Source: Microbacterium azadirachtae (lineage in GTDB: Bacteria > Actinomycetota > Actinomycetes > Actinomycetales > Microbacteriaceae). From it: a stretch of DNA of 64,000 nucleotides. Below, piece after piece: positions 33,505-43,653 of the stretch. Every line of letters starts with the position of its first letter. Positions within the stretch are counted from its first letter, which is position 1. The notes under the pieces are model-generated. The model searched no databases and had not been told where the DNA came from. It was given only the letters and a program-made list of their open reading frames with translations. The stretch covers positions 94,506-158,505 of the forward strand of contig NZ_JYIX01000030.1 in the NCBI RefSeq assembly GCF_000956505.1. The letters are read 5' to 3'. Made by a program: the position numbers and the translations under genes.

Positions 33505-34947
33505 ATGCTCAACATGGCCGATTCCCTTGCGCGCCTGGGCGCCCTCGCCGAGAATCCGGTCGTGCGGACCCTGGCGACGGCGTTCGCCGAGGCCGGGTTC
33601 GACCTCGCCGTGGTGGGCGGTCCGGTGCGCGACGCGCTGCTCGGACGTCCCACGCACGATCTCGACTTCACGACGAACGCCCGTCCCGACGACATCCTCC
33701 GCATCGTCAAGCCGATCTCGACCACGCAGTGGGACATCGGTCGGGAGTTCGGCACGATCGGCGCCAAGGTCCCCTCGCCCGACGGTCCCTCCGAGCAGGT
33801 CGAGATCACGACCTACCGTGCCGACGCTTACGACGGCGTCACCCGCAAGCCCGTCGTCTCGTTCGGGGATGACATCGAGGGCGACCTCGTGCGACGCGAC
33901 TTCACGGTCAACGCCATGGCGTTCCTGGTGCCGCAGCAGAAGCTCGTGGATCCGACCGGGGGAGTGGAGGACCTGCTCATCGGCGTCCTGCGCACCCCGA
34001 CCACCCCCGAGGTGAGCTTCGGCGACGACCCGCTGCGCATGCTCCGCGCGGCCCGGTTCAGTGCGCAGCTCGGCTTCCGCATTGAGGAGCGCACGCTCGC
34101 CGCGATGTCGGAGCTGCGCTCGACGCTGAGCATCGTGAGCCCTGAGCGCATCCAGTCGGAGTTGATCCGCCTGCTGCAGTCCGACGATCCGGTGCGCGGG
34201 ATCCGCGTGCTGGTCGAGACGGGGCTCGTCGACGAGTTCCTGCCCGAGGTGAGCGCGCTCCGGCTGGAGATCGACGAGCACCACCATCACAAGGACGTCT
34301 ACGAGCACTCCCTGACGGCGCTCGAGCAGGCGATCGCGCTCGAGCACGCCCGTCACCCGGACGAGCCGGCCGATGCGGTGCTGCGTCTGGCGGTGCTGCT
34401 GCACGACATCGGCAAGCCGCGCACCCGCAAGCTCGAGGCCGGCGGCGTCGTGAGCTTCCACCACCACGACGTGGTCGGATCCCGGCTCGCCCGCAAGAGG
34501 CTGCAGGCGCTGCGGTTCGACAAGGAGTCGACAGACGCCGTGGCGAAGCTCATCGAGCTGCACCTGCGCTTCTTCGGCTACTCCGAGGGCGCATGGACCG
34601 ACTCCGCCGTCCGCCGCTACGTACGCGACGCCGGAGACCAGCTCGAGCGGCTGCACATCCTCACCCGCGCCGATGTCACCACGCGCAACAAGCGCAAGGC
34701 GGGTCGGCTCGCCGCGGCCTACGACGATATCGAGACGCGGATCGAGACCCTGCGCGAGCAGGAGGAGATCGATGCGATCCGGCCCGAGCTCGACGGCAAC
34801 GAGGTGCAGCGCATCCTCGGCATCGCCCCGGGCCGAGAGGTTGGCGAGGCGTACCGGTTCCTGCTCGAGCTGCGCCTCGACGAGGGCCTCATCGGTCCCG
34901 AGGCCGCCGAGCAGCGCCTGCGCGACTGGTGGGCCGCGCGCGGCTGA
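33505..34947 (+). CDS. CCA tRNA nucleotidyltransferase
   Basis: 480 residues from ATG 33505. The nucleotidyltransferase head has VVGGPVRDALLGRPTHDLDF, with the catalytic Asp52 and Asp54. Then come RRDFTVNAMAF and DDPLRMLRAARFSAQLGF. An HD domain follows (YEHSLTALEQ, LHDIGKPRT), as in actinobacterial enzymes of this class. It adds or repairs the CCA end of tRNA, which is needed here because the two tRNA genes in the window lack encoded CCA. The start could also be ATG 33514. Confidence 0.96.
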   Translation: MLNMADSLARLGALAENPVVRTLATAFAEAGFDLAVVGGPVRDALLGRPTHDLDFTTNARPDDILRIVKPISTTQWDIGREFGTIGAKVPSPDGPSEQVEITTYRADAYDGVTRKPVVSFGDDIEGDLVRRDFTVNAMAFLVPQQKLVDPTGGVEDLLIGVLRTPTTPEVSFGDDPLRMLRAARFSAQLGFRIEERTLAAMSELRSTLSIVSPERIQSELIRLLQSDDPVRGIRVLVETGLVDEFLPEVSALRLEIDEHHHHKDVYEHSLTALEQAIALEHARHPDEPADAVLRLAVLLHDIGKPRTRKLEAGGVVSFHHHDVVGSRLARKRLQALRFDKESTDAVAKLIELHLRFFGYSEGAWTDSAVRRYVRDAGDQLERLHILTRADVTTRNKRKAGRLAAAYDDIETRIETLREQEEIDAIRPELDGNEVQRILGIAPGREVGEAYRFLLELRLDEGLIGPEAAEQRLRDWWAARG

Positions 34948-34950
34948 AGC

Positions 34951-35100
34951 TCAGCGGATCCCGGCCACCCGCAGATCCGGGCCCGAGCTCTGGAGCTCGT
35001 CGTCCTCTTGCACACCGCCGTCCTGGCCGTCGTGTTCGCCGCGCAGTGCGGCTTCCACGAGGTGCGTGAGATCGATCGAGACGATCCGTGACGCGGCCAT
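34951..35100 (-). CDS. 49-residue peptide coupled to the HAAS membrane protein gene
   Basis: A complete small frame, ATG 35100 to TGA 34951, fills the gap between the upstream gene stop and the end of the CCA gene. It opens AASRIVSIDLTHLVEAALRG, then becomes acidic (QEDDELQSSGPD). The ATG lies three bases after the stop of the preceding HAAS-protein gene, a spacing for coupled translation by the same ribosomes. No ribosome-binding site of its own was seen. Third positions are G/C-rich like real genes here. No family is recognised. It could be chance; frame and placement are the only support. Confidence 0.4.
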   Translation of the reverse strand: MAASRIVSIDLTHLVEAALRGEHDGQDGGVQEDDELQSSGPDLRVAGIR

Positions 35101-35103
35101 CGT

Positions 35104-36213
35104 TCAGCCCGCCGGGGTCGGCGACGGGGTCGGCGTTGGGCTCGGCACGGCGTCGGATGGCCGCGGTGACGGTGTCGGTGTGGGCGGCATCGTCGAGCCC
35201 GGTGAGGGCGTGGGCGTGGTGGTGAGCGCGCGATCCGGTGCGCGCAGGAACGGGGGCTGGGGCGTGATGACCGAGCCGCGGCTGCCGCCCTGGATGTCTT
35301 TGTAGCTGCGGAGGGGCAGCGGATAGACGTTCCAGACCGGCCGTCCCTGGGCATCGCGCATCGGCACGACCGTGTTCTGGCCATCGTCGTCGATGATCCA
35401 TCCCATCCCGTTGTCCAGGTTCTCGCTCTCTTCGCCGAAGAGGTTCACGGGGGTGCCTCGGTTGGTGTACAGCTGAGCGCCTTCGATGAGGTTTCCGTCC
35501 TTGTCGTAGACGAACAGATTGCCGATCCGGTTGCCGTCGAGCAGGAGCCCGGGCGGCGGCCGGTAGCCCGCGTTCGGCGGGTAGAGGATCGCGTTCCACA
35601 TCCCGAACATCACAGGGGAGACGAGCAGCGGCAGGACCAGCACGGCGACGATGCTGGCGACCGTGCGCACGTGCCGCAGTGCGTTCTTCGGCAGCCAGCG
35701 GCCGCGTCCCCACTGCACGCTCACCAGGACGATCGCCGCGAAGAAAGCCCAAGTGAAGACCTGTGCCGGGAAGCCGCCGTAGCCGACGATCGTGCGCGGG
35801 CCGAGGCCCGCCGGGATGGCGATCAGCCCGGCCAGCGCGAGCCCGCGCAGCACCCACCACACCGGGCGGAGGACGATCAGCAGATCCAGCAGCCAGGCGC
35901 CGAACGTCGAGGACCGGATCCGCCCTGCCGCGCGTCCCGCCGTCGCGGCGAGACGCTCGTGCCACGGCGTCTTCGTCCCCATCACGGGACCTCGCTCGGG
36001 CAGGCCGGCCGCGGAGCGCAGCTCCTCGGCGTACGCGGCCGGATCGCCCAGCTCGATCGCTCCGTCGTGGTCCGCGGCCTGATCGGTGAGGTCTCCGACG
36101 AGGCCCTCGACGAGGTCGTCGACGTCCTCGTCCGGAAGGTCCGCGAGCTGCGCGCGGACGGCGTCGGCGAACGCGCGGATCCGTTCCGCGGCGGCCAGGG
36201 TGGTCTCGTTCAT
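35104..36213 (-). CDS. HAAS-domain (DUF1700-like) membrane protein
   Basis: 369 residues from ATG 36213, with AAGGAG in front and a four-base overlap with padR. Residues 1-70 form a helical HAAS/DUF1700-like domain (ADLPDEDVDDLVEGLVGDL, LGDPAAYAEELRSAAGLP). Hydrophobic segments follow at about 105-125, 140-165 and 180-205. The rest is extracytoplasmic, with a beta-rich part (NLFVYDKDGNLIEGAQLYTN) and a Thr/Ser-Pro tail (TPTPSPRPSD). HAAS proteins are regularly encoded with PadR regulators, as here, and are thought to act as membrane anchors or signalling partners. Targets are unknown. Confidence 0.82.
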   Translation of the reverse strand: MNETTLAAAERIRAFADAVRAQLADLPDEDVDDLVEGLVGDLTDQAADHDGAIELGDPAAYAEELRSAAGLPERGPVMGTKTPWHERLAATAGRAAGRIRSSTFGAWLLDLLIVLRPVWWVLRGLALAGLIAIPAGLGPRTIVGYGGFPAQVFTWAFFAAIVLVSVQWGRGRWLPKNALRHVRTVASIVAVLVLPLLVSPVMFGMWNAILYPPNAGYRPPPGLLLDGNRIGNLFVYDKDGNLIEGAQLYTNRGTPVNLFGEESENLDNGMGWIIDDDGQNTVVPMRDAQGRPVWNVYPLPLRSYKDIQGGSRGSVITPQPPFLRAPDRALTTTPTPSPGSTMPPTPTPSPRPSDAVPSPTPTPSPTPAG

Positions 36214-36647
36214 CGCTGCGCTCCTTCGGAGAGGATCCCGGTGGGTTCGGCGGGGGGATGGAACAGGGCGGGTCCTGCGGCGCCGGCGGCCGCGGCGGAT
36301 CCGGGCGGAGCGGCGGCCGAGGGCGGGACGTGCGGGGCGAGCAGCCCGGACATCGCCACCGCGAAGTGAGACCACGTCGCGATCTGCTCGTCGAGCATGT
36401 GCTTGCCCTGCGCGGTGATCGCGTAGTACTTGCGGTGCGGCCCGCCGTCGGAGGGCACCACGTAGCTCGAGAGCGCCCCGCCCGAATACAGGCGGCGCAG
36501 TGTTCCGTAGACCGAGGCATCGCCGACGTCGCCAATGCCCGCGGCGCGGAGGCGCCGCACGATGTCGTAGCCGTATCCGTCCTCGTCGCGCACGACGGCG
36601 AGCACCGCGAGATCCAGCACGCCCTTCAGCAGCTGCGTCGTATCCAT
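36210..36647 (-). CDS. PadR-family transcriptional regulator
   Basis: 145 residues from ATG 36647, chosen for its GGAGGAGG ribosome-binding site. The wHTH reads LKGVLDLAVLAVVRDEDGYGYDIVRRLRAAG, VYGTLRRLYSGGAL and RKYYAITAQGKHML, the PadR signature. A short C-terminal part rich in Ala/Pro replaces the usual dimerisation helix-rich domain. It should repress its own operon and respond to a small-molecule ligand. An imperfect dyad ACTAC-N13-GTAGT lies upstream (36691-36713) and could be its operator. Confidence 0.9.
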   Translation of the reverse strand: MDTTQLLKGVLDLAVLAVVRDEDGYGYDIVRRLRAAGIGDVGDASVYGTLRRLYSGGALSSYVVPSDGGPHRKYYAITAQGKHMLDEQIATWSHFAVAMSGLLAPHVPPSAAAPPGSAAAAGAAGPALFHPPAEPTGILSEGAQR

Positions 36648-36775
36648 TCCGCCTCCTCCGCCACGGCCACGTGGCTGCGTCGCTCCGCACACTACCACGC
36701 GACGCGCAGTAGTACCGAGAGCGGCACAGTCGGCAGGTTCACCCGCGGTCGTACACTGGACCCACTCCGTCGCCG

Positions 36776-38119
36776 ATGATCGGAGACCCTGTGTCCTCTG
36801 GCTGGCAGCCCTCCCGCGAGCCCGCGCCCGCGGCGTCGCGTCTGCTCATCGAGCGCGCGCACGAGGAGCTCGTCGCGGGCAACATCGATGATGGGCGGCT
36901 GCAGAACGTGCGCTCGCTCGTGCGGGAGTCGTGGGAGAGGTCCTGGCGCCAGCGGGTCGGCGCAGAAGGTCTCCCTCCGCTCGACTTGACCGCGGACGCC
37001 CTCGACGTCTATCGGCGTGCGCATCCGCTCGCGGGTGCGATGGACACGATCCGCGCCCTTCTGCTGCCCGGATCCGCCGACGACTCGGGCGTCATCGTCG
37101 CGGTCGGCGACCACGCCGGCCGGCTGCTGTGGGTCGAGGGCGACCTGAACCAGCGGATCCTGTCGGGCGAGATGGGCTTCGTCGAGGGCGCGAACTGGTC
37201 GGAGCGCGCGGTCGGCACCTCCGCCCCCGGCACCGCGCTCGAGCTGGGCGCCTCCGTGCAGATCCGCGGCGCCGAGCACTACAACCGCCTGGTGCAGCCC
37301 TGGTCGTGCACCGCCGCACCCGTGTTCGACCCTGAGGACCGGCGCATCCTCGGCGTGATCGATGTGACGGGCGGAGCCGAGGCGGCGAGCCCGCAGGCGC
37401 GCATGCTCGTCGATGCCACCGCCCGCGCCGTCGAGGCCGAGCTGCTCGTGGCGCGGCTGCGGGCCAGGGCTCAGCCCACGGGTCCCTCCGTCCCGGCCGC
37501 GCGGCGGCGCCCTGTTCCCGAACGTGCTGCTCTGCGCGTCCTGGGCAGGGATCGCGCCAGGCTCGAGGTCTCCGGAGGCGATGGCGAGCGCGTCGTCGAG
37601 CTCAGCGCGCGGCACGCCGAGATCCTGCTGCTGCTCGCCGTGCACCGGCAGGGCCTGTCCGCCGAGCGCCTCGCCGAGCTGGTCTACGGCGAAGGATCCT
37701 CGGCCGACACCCTGCGGCCCGAGATGGTGCGCCTGCGGAAGGCGCTGGAACGGATCTGGCCCGCGCTCGTGCCCGAGTCGCGCCCGTATCGGCTGCCCGT
37801 CCCGTTGGAGACCGACGCGCAGGACGTGCTGTCGCTGCTCGACCGCGGGGCGCACCGGGTGGCGCTCTCGGCCTACCGCGGCCCCGTGCTGCCGGATTCG
37901 ACCTCCCCCGGTGTGGAGGAGTACCGCGAGACCGTGCGCTCGACGCTGCGCGAGACGATGCGCACCGAGGCCAGCATCGATGTGCTGCTGTCGTACGCCG
38001 AGATCCCCGAGGGATCCGAAGACGCCGAGATCCTGCGGCTCTGCCTGGAGCTCCTGCCGGCGCGCTCGCCGAAGCGGGCGGGCCTCGTCGGCCGGATCGA
38101 GCGCCTCGAGCAGGCCTGA
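36776..38119 (+). CDS. GAF-domain transcriptional regulator (AcoR-like)
   Basis: 447 residues from ATG 36776; GTG 36791 is the better start by ribosome-binding site (GGAGA). A GAF sensor domain covers about 70-225, with the AcoR-like VEGANWSERAVGTSAPGTALE and PWSCTAAPVFDPEDRRILGVIDVTGG. The sigma-54 AAA+ domain of classical AcoR is absent. A C-terminal winged helix (VVELSARHAEILLLLAVHRQ) and a further helical part end the protein. It is encoded directly before an aldehyde dehydrogenase, which it most likely activates. Repeated TGCAAC sites in the gap fit a regulator target. TACACT at 36752-36757 may be its -10. Confidence 0.85.
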   Translation: MIGDPVSSGWQPSREPAPAASRLLIERAHEELVAGNIDDGRLQNVRSLVRESWERSWRQRVGAEGLPPLDLTADALDVYRRAHPLAGAMDTIRALLLPGSADDSGVIVAVGDHAGRLLWVEGDLNQRILSGEMGFVEGANWSERAVGTSAPGTALELGASVQIRGAEHYNRLVQPWSCTAAPVFDPEDRRILGVIDVTGGAEAASPQARMLVDATARAVEAELLVARLRARAQPTGPSVPAARRRPVPERAALRVLGRDRARLEVSGGDGERVVELSARHAEILLLLAVHRQGLSAERLAELVYGEGSSADTLRPEMVRLRKALERIWPALVPESRPYRLPVPLETDAQDVLSLLDRGAHRVALSAYRGPVLPDSTSPGVEEYRETVRSTLRETMRTEASIDVLLSYAEIPEGSEDAEILRLCLELLPARSPKRAGLVGRIERLEQA

Positions 38120-38133
38120 CCCGGATCCGGGCC

Positions 38134-38248
38134 GCCCTTCGTCTCGCTTCGCTCGCTCAGGGACCAGGCGCTTCGCTCGCTCAGGGACCGGTGGGAGCGG
38201 GCCAGGCAACGGTCCCTGAGCGAGGAGCGCAGCGACGAGACGAAGGGC
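38134..38248. repeat. long palindromic intergenic repeat with internal direct duplication
   Basis: Arms of 13 bp (38134-38146 with 38236-38248) and 14 bp (CTCGCTCAGGGACC, 38152-38165 with 38211-38224) pair perfectly. A 21-base unit is directly repeated at 38145-38165 and 38169-38189. It follows the regulator gene. Its sequence is of the same kind as the repeats at 39950 and 50302. Confidence 0.75.
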
Positions 38249-38272
38249 GCCGGCCTCATCGGGCAGCGGGCA

Positions 38273-38310
38273 TGCAACCTGTTGCAACGTGACGCACCGG
38301 GGTGCAACGT
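38273..38310. promoter_or_regulatory. TGCAAC operator-like repeats before the aldehyde dehydrogenase gene
   Basis: A 14-bp palindrome TGCAAC-CT-GTTGCA (38273-38286) overlaps TGCAACGT (38283-38290), which recurs at 38303-38310, exactly 20 bases on (two helical turns). It lies 72-109 bases before the start codon, the right range for an activator of the GAF type. Confidence 0.55.
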
Positions 38311-38381
38311 CCGCGCGCCTACCGTCGAGGCACACATCAACCCGCGCGGCGATGCAGCCGCGGAACGTCGAAGGAGACGCG

Positions 38382-39932
<1,551 letters not shown>

Positions 39933-39949
39933 TCCGGATCCGTCCCCAC

Positions 39950-39992
39950 CACCGGTCGTTGAGCGAGTCGAAGCGTCGCTCAACGACCGGTG
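39950..39992. repeat. GGTCGTTGAGCGA palindrome between aldehyde dehydrogenase and DUF779 genes
   Basis: A perfect 17-bp stem (39950-39966 with 39976-39992) around GTCGAAGCG. Sequence is of the same family as the outer arms at 50302-50400. It may weaken or end transcription between the two genes. Confidence 0.85.
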
Positions 39993-40018
39993 GAGCACAC
40001 ACGCGAGAGGAGCGGGCG

Positions 40019-40399
40019 ATGCCCGAGTTCCACCGCGTCGATGTCTCCGAGGAGGCGGCGGCGCTGCTGCGCACGCTCACGGTCCAGCATGGACCGCTGA
40101 TGTTCCATCAGTCCGGGGGCTGCTGCGATGGATCGGCGCCCATGTGCTACCCGGTGGGGATGTTCCTGACCGGATCCGGAGACGTGCTGCTGGGCGACCT
40201 GGAGATCGGTCTCGACGAGACGGTGCAGGTCTACATGTCCGAGTCGCAGTTCGAGTACTGGAAGTACACGCACCTCACGATCGACGTCGTCGACGGGCGC
40301 GGATCCGGTTTCAGCGTCGAGTCGCCGACCGGCAAGAGGTTCCTGACCCGCTCGCGGATGCTCGATCAGGCCGAGCTGGAGCACTTCGCCCTGGCCTGA
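40019..40399 (+). CDS. DUF779 family protein
   Basis: 126 residues from ATG 40019, with GAGGAG before it. The motif LMFHQSGGCCDGSAPMCYPVG holds three Cys and is the DUF779 signature, suggesting a metal or redox site. The end has FSVESPTGKRFLTRSR. DUF779 genes regularly follow acetaldehyde dehydrogenase genes such as exaC/acoD. A role as accessory factor of the dehydrogenase is inferred from linkage only. Confidence 0.92.
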   Translation: MPEFHRVDVSEEAAALLRTLTVQHGPLMFHQSGGCCDGSAPMCYPVGMFLTGSGDVLLGDLEIGLDETVQVYMSESQFEYWKYTHLTIDVVDGRGSGFSVESPTGKRFLTRSRMLDQAELEHFALA

Positions 40400-40417
40400 A
40401 CGAGCATCCGCAGGGGG

Positions 40418-41977
40418 TCAGTGCGAGCCCGCCTCGACGATGGGCCGGTCGGAGGGCGGTCCGACACGGACGAAGCGCGGCCCATCCGGGCCGTAGGCGT
40501 CCGCCGGCTCTGGGAACAGCAGGAGCAGCGCGGGATACAGGATCAGCGCGCACCCGAGGCCGAGAGGGATCGAGAGGTCGACACCTCCGGCGAGGTTGCC
40601 GAGCGGGCCGACGAACTGGCCGGGCAGGTTCACGAAGCAGAGTCCCACCGCGGCGGAGATCAGCCAGGCACCGAGCCCGCGGAAGTTCCAGCCGTGCGCG
40701 AACCAGTAACGGCCACCCTTTTGCCGGCGGTTGAACACCTGGAGCGAGTCCGAGTCGTACCAGCCGCGGCGCACGATCCAGCCGATCGTCATGACGATCA
40801 TCCATGGCGCGGTACACACGACGATAAGCGCCGTGAAGGTCGAGATCGACTGCACCACGTTGAAGGCGAACCGGCCCACGAAGATGCCGACGATCGCGAG
40901 GACGCCGATGAACAGGGTCGCCTGCACTCGCGTGAATCGGGGGAACACGCTCGCGAAGTCGAGGCCGGTGCCGTACAGCGACGTGGTGCCCGTCGACATG
41001 CCGCCGATGAGCGCGATGAGGCACACCGGGAGGAAGTACCAGTCCGGAGAGATCGCGAGCAGGCCTCCTGCGTAGTTGCCGTCCGCGATGAATTGCGGGT
41101 GCGCGGTGGCGACGATGGATGCGGTCACGATGCCGAACAGGAACGGGATGATCGTCGCGATCTGGGCCGTGAACGTCGCGATCATGAGCTTGCGCTTCGG
41201 CGTCTTCCGCGGGATGTAGCGCGACCAGTCGCCGAGGAACGCGCCGAAGGAGACCGGGTTCGACATCACGACGAGGACGGATCCGACGAATGCGGCGAGG
41301 AATCCCGGATCGCCCGGTGCGAGCGCGCCGGGCGCACTGGGGTCGAACATGCCCGCGAATGCGATCGCGCCCAGCACGAACAGCACGGTGGCGGCGATCA
41401 CGGCGATCTTGTTCACGAGCAGCATGAACCGGAACCCGTAGATGCACACCACGAGGACGAGCACGGCGAACAGGCCGTACGCGATGCCGAGCGTGAGGTC
41501 GTTCGAGGGGACGCCGATCGCGCGGTGGGCGGCACCGACGAGCACATCGCCGGAGGACCACACCGAGATGGAGAAGAAGGCGAACGCGGTCAGCAGGGAG
41601 AGGAAGGATCCGACCACGCGACCGTGCACGCCGAGATGCGCCGAGCTCGAGACCGCATTGTTCGTGCCATTGCGGGAGCCGAACAAGGACAGCGGCGACA
41701 GGATCAGCGCTCCCAGCACCAGCCCCGTCACGGTTGCGAGCAGCGCGTGCCAGAACGAGAGCCCGAACACGATCGGGAAGCTGCCGAGCACGACGGTCGC
41801 GAACGTGTTCGCCCCGCCGAAGATCAGCCGGAACAGGTCGAGCGGTCGTGCGGTGCGCTCGGCATCGGGGATCTGCTCGACCCCGTGCGCCTCGACTTCG
41901 GTGACGCCGGGCGCGGTGCCGATGGCGACCGTCTCGGTCCGGGGAGCGACGCCGGTGCCATCCGCCTCGACGGTCAT
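40418..41977 (-). CDS. NCS1-family permease (cytosine/purine/allantoin type)
   Basis: 519 residues with about 12 hydrophobic segments. An N-terminal cytoplasmic part (HGVEQIPDAERTARPLDLFRLIFGGAN) leads to the first helix, as in NCS1 permeases; NPVSFGAFLGDWSRYIP is a conserved loop. It should import a nucleobase or related heterocycle with a cation. Its start overlaps the end of the NTF2-like gene by four bases. As the last gene of the operon with a ureohydrolase, its substrate may be a guanidino or ureido compound. The substrate is not readable from sequence. Confidence 0.9.
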   Translation of the reverse strand: MTVEADGTGVAPRTETVAIGTAPGVTEVEAHGVEQIPDAERTARPLDLFRLIFGGANTFATVVLGSFPIVFGLSFWHALLATVTGLVLGALILSPLSLFGSRNGTNNAVSSSAHLGVHGRVVGSFLSLLTAFAFFSISVWSSGDVLVGAAHRAIGVPSNDLTLGIAYGLFAVLVLVVCIYGFRFMLLVNKIAVIAATVLFVLGAIAFAGMFDPSAPGALAPGDPGFLAAFVGSVLVVMSNPVSFGAFLGDWSRYIPRKTPKRKLMIATFTAQIATIIPFLFGIVTASIVATAHPQFIADGNYAGGLLAISPDWYFLPVCLIALIGGMSTGTTSLYGTGLDFASVFPRFTRVQATLFIGVLAIVGIFVGRFAFNVVQSISTFTALIVVCTAPWMIVMTIGWIVRRGWYDSDSLQVFNRRQKGGRYWFAHGWNFRGLGAWLISAAVGLCFVNLPGQFVGPLGNLAGGVDLSIPLGLGCALILYPALLLLFPEPADAYGPDGPRFVRVGPPSDRPIVEAGSH

Positions 41978-42387
41978 GCCGTGACCTCCGCTCCGGAACC
42001 CACGGGGGAGAGGTGCTCATGAACGGCGGTCAGGCCTCGGTCGCTGCGGGTGAACACGATCGATTCGCGTTCCTGCGTCTCCTCCGTGACTCCGTCGACC
42101 TCGGTCACCGTGTGCACGGAGTGCGCGAAGACGGCCGTGTCGCCCACGACGGTGACCACACGGTCGGAGCTCTCGCAGGAGACGACGTGCCAGCCGGCGT
42201 CGACCCAGCCCGCCCAGATCCGCTCATAGGCGGCGCGGTCGGGGAGGATCTCCGGTTCGGTGTGGAAGAGGAATGTGGCGTCCTCGTGGAAGCACGCGAA
42301 GTACGCGTCGGTGTCGGTGGCGGCGAAGGCGGCGATCAGGCGATCGGCGGCCTCGAGCACCGGGGCGGGATCGAGCGGGGCATTCAT
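41974..42387 (-). CDS. NTF2-like (SnoaL/DUF4440-type) protein
   Basis: 137 residues of a cone-shaped alpha+beta barrel: VLEAADRLIAAFAATDTDAYFACFHEDATFLFHT, then AYERIWAGWV and VVTVVGDTAVFAHSVHTVTEVDG. Members include ketosteroid isomerase-like enzymes and binding proteins. The reaction cannot be told. It lies between the ureohydrolase (35-base gap) and the permease (four-base overlap), which suggests a small-molecule handling role in the same pathway. Confidence 0.85.
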   Translation of the reverse strand: MNAPLDPAPVLEAADRLIAAFAATDTDAYFACFHEDATFLFHTEPEILPDRAAYERIWAGWVDAGWHVVSCESSDRVVTVVGDTAVFAHSVHTVTEVDGVTEETQERESIVFTRSDRGLTAVHEHLSPVGSGAEVTA

Positions 42388-42422
42388 CGGTGAACGGCTC
42401 TTTTCGGGTCGGGTGTTCCGGG

Positions 42423-43391
42423 TCAGGGCTGGGTGCTCTGGCGGCTGCGATCGATCTGCATCGACAGCAGCGTGATGAGCTCGTAGACGACGTGGCTCGC
42501 GGCGATGCCGGTCATCTGGGCGTGGTCGTAGGCGGGCGACACCTCGACGACGTCGGCGCCGACGATGTTCGTGTCGCGCAGGCTCCGCAGGATCCGCAGC
42601 AGCTCCCGGCTGGTGAGGCCGCCGGCCTCGGGAGTCCCGGTCCCGGGTGCATGCGCGGGGTCGAGCACGTCGATGTCGATCGAGACGTAGAGCGGCGCGT
42701 CGCCGATGCGGGTCAGGATCCGCTCGATCGCGGCCTCGACACCGTGCTCCTCGATCGCCTCGCTCGTCACGATCGAGAATCCGAGGCGGGCGTCGTCCTC
42801 GAGGTCGCTCTTGTCGTAGAGCGGGCCGCGCGTGCCGACGTGGCAGCTCGCGGTCATGTCGATGAGGCCCTCTTCGCTCGCACGGCGGAACGGGGTGCCG
42901 TGCGTGATGGGCGCGCCGAAGTACGTGTCCCAGGTGTCCAGGTGGGCATCGAAGTGCAGCACGGCGACGGGGCCGTGCGTGCGGGCGACCGAGCGCAGCA
43001 GCGGCAGGGCGAGGGTGTGGTCACCGCCGATCGTCACGATCCGCGACACCCGCTCGCCGAGGGCGGTCACGGCACGGTCGGTCTCCTCCACGGCCTCGGT
43101 GATGTCGAACGGGTTGAGCGCGATGTCGCCCGCGTCGACGACCTGCGTCCGCGCGAAGGGGGAGAAGTCCTGAGCCGGGTTGTACGGGCGCAGCAGGCGC
43201 GAGGACTCACGCACGTGCGACGGTCCGAACCGTGTGCCGGGGCGGTAGCTCACGCCCGAGTCGAACGGGGCGCCGACCACCGCGATGTCGGCGTGGTCGA
43301 CCTCCTCCAGCCGCGGCAGACGGGCGAAGGTGGCGAAGCCCGCGTAGCGGGGATTCAGGGAGGCGTCGACGGGGCCGATCGGAGAGGTCAT
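42423..43391 (-). CDS. agmatinase/ureohydrolase-family enzyme
   Basis: 322 residues. The two-metal site is intact: His125 (GGDHT), Asp148, His150 and Asp152 (FDAHLDTWD), Asp239 and Asp241 ([19 protein letters not shown]). The substrate loop [15 protein letters not shown] and the N-terminal [18 protein letters not shown] are those of agmatinases, but guanidinobutyrase, guanidinopropionase and guanidine hydrolase share them. It hydrolyses a guanidino group to urea plus amine. It is first in the operon with the NTF2-like and permease genes and is divergent from a double-Lrp regulator. Confidence 0.92.
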   Translation of the reverse strand: MTSPIGPVDASLNPRYAGFATFARLPRLEEVDHADIAVVGAPFDSGVSYRPGTRFGPSHVRESSRLLRPYNPAQDFSPFARTQVVDAGDIALNPFDITEAVEETDRAVTALGERVSRIVTIGGDHTLALPLLRSVARTHGPVAVLHFDAHLDTWDTYFGAPITHGTPFRRASEEGLIDMTASCHVGTRGPLYDKSDLEDDARLGFSIVTSEAIEEHGVEAAIERILTRIGDAPLYVSIDIDVLDPAHAPGTGTPEAGGLTSRELLRILRSLRDTNIVGADVVEVSPAYDHAQMTGIAASHVVYELITLLSMQIDRSRQSTQP

Positions 43392-43653
43392 GGCGTTCTT
43401 CCCTGATGGGGCGACAGGAGAGCCTGTCGCCGATGGTTTCGGATAGCGAGGATGCTAGAGCGGGTGGAGAGGACCAGCAAGAGCAGAAGAAAGGCAGGCG
43501 ACGAATGCAACCATTGATCTGTATCGAAACTGCGTCAGAGATGCGCTATAGCTTCGACACTGCTCCTCTGTACAGTTGATTTGAACGTGCGGATCGCCAC
43601 CCGCCGCGAATCCGGCGATCTTGTCGGAGACCCTCATCGGCAGGGGAGAATCT

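Noticed and set aside
38145..38189. CRISPR-like direct repeats
   Set aside because: Only two copies with a three-base spacer, inside a palindrome; no cas genes.
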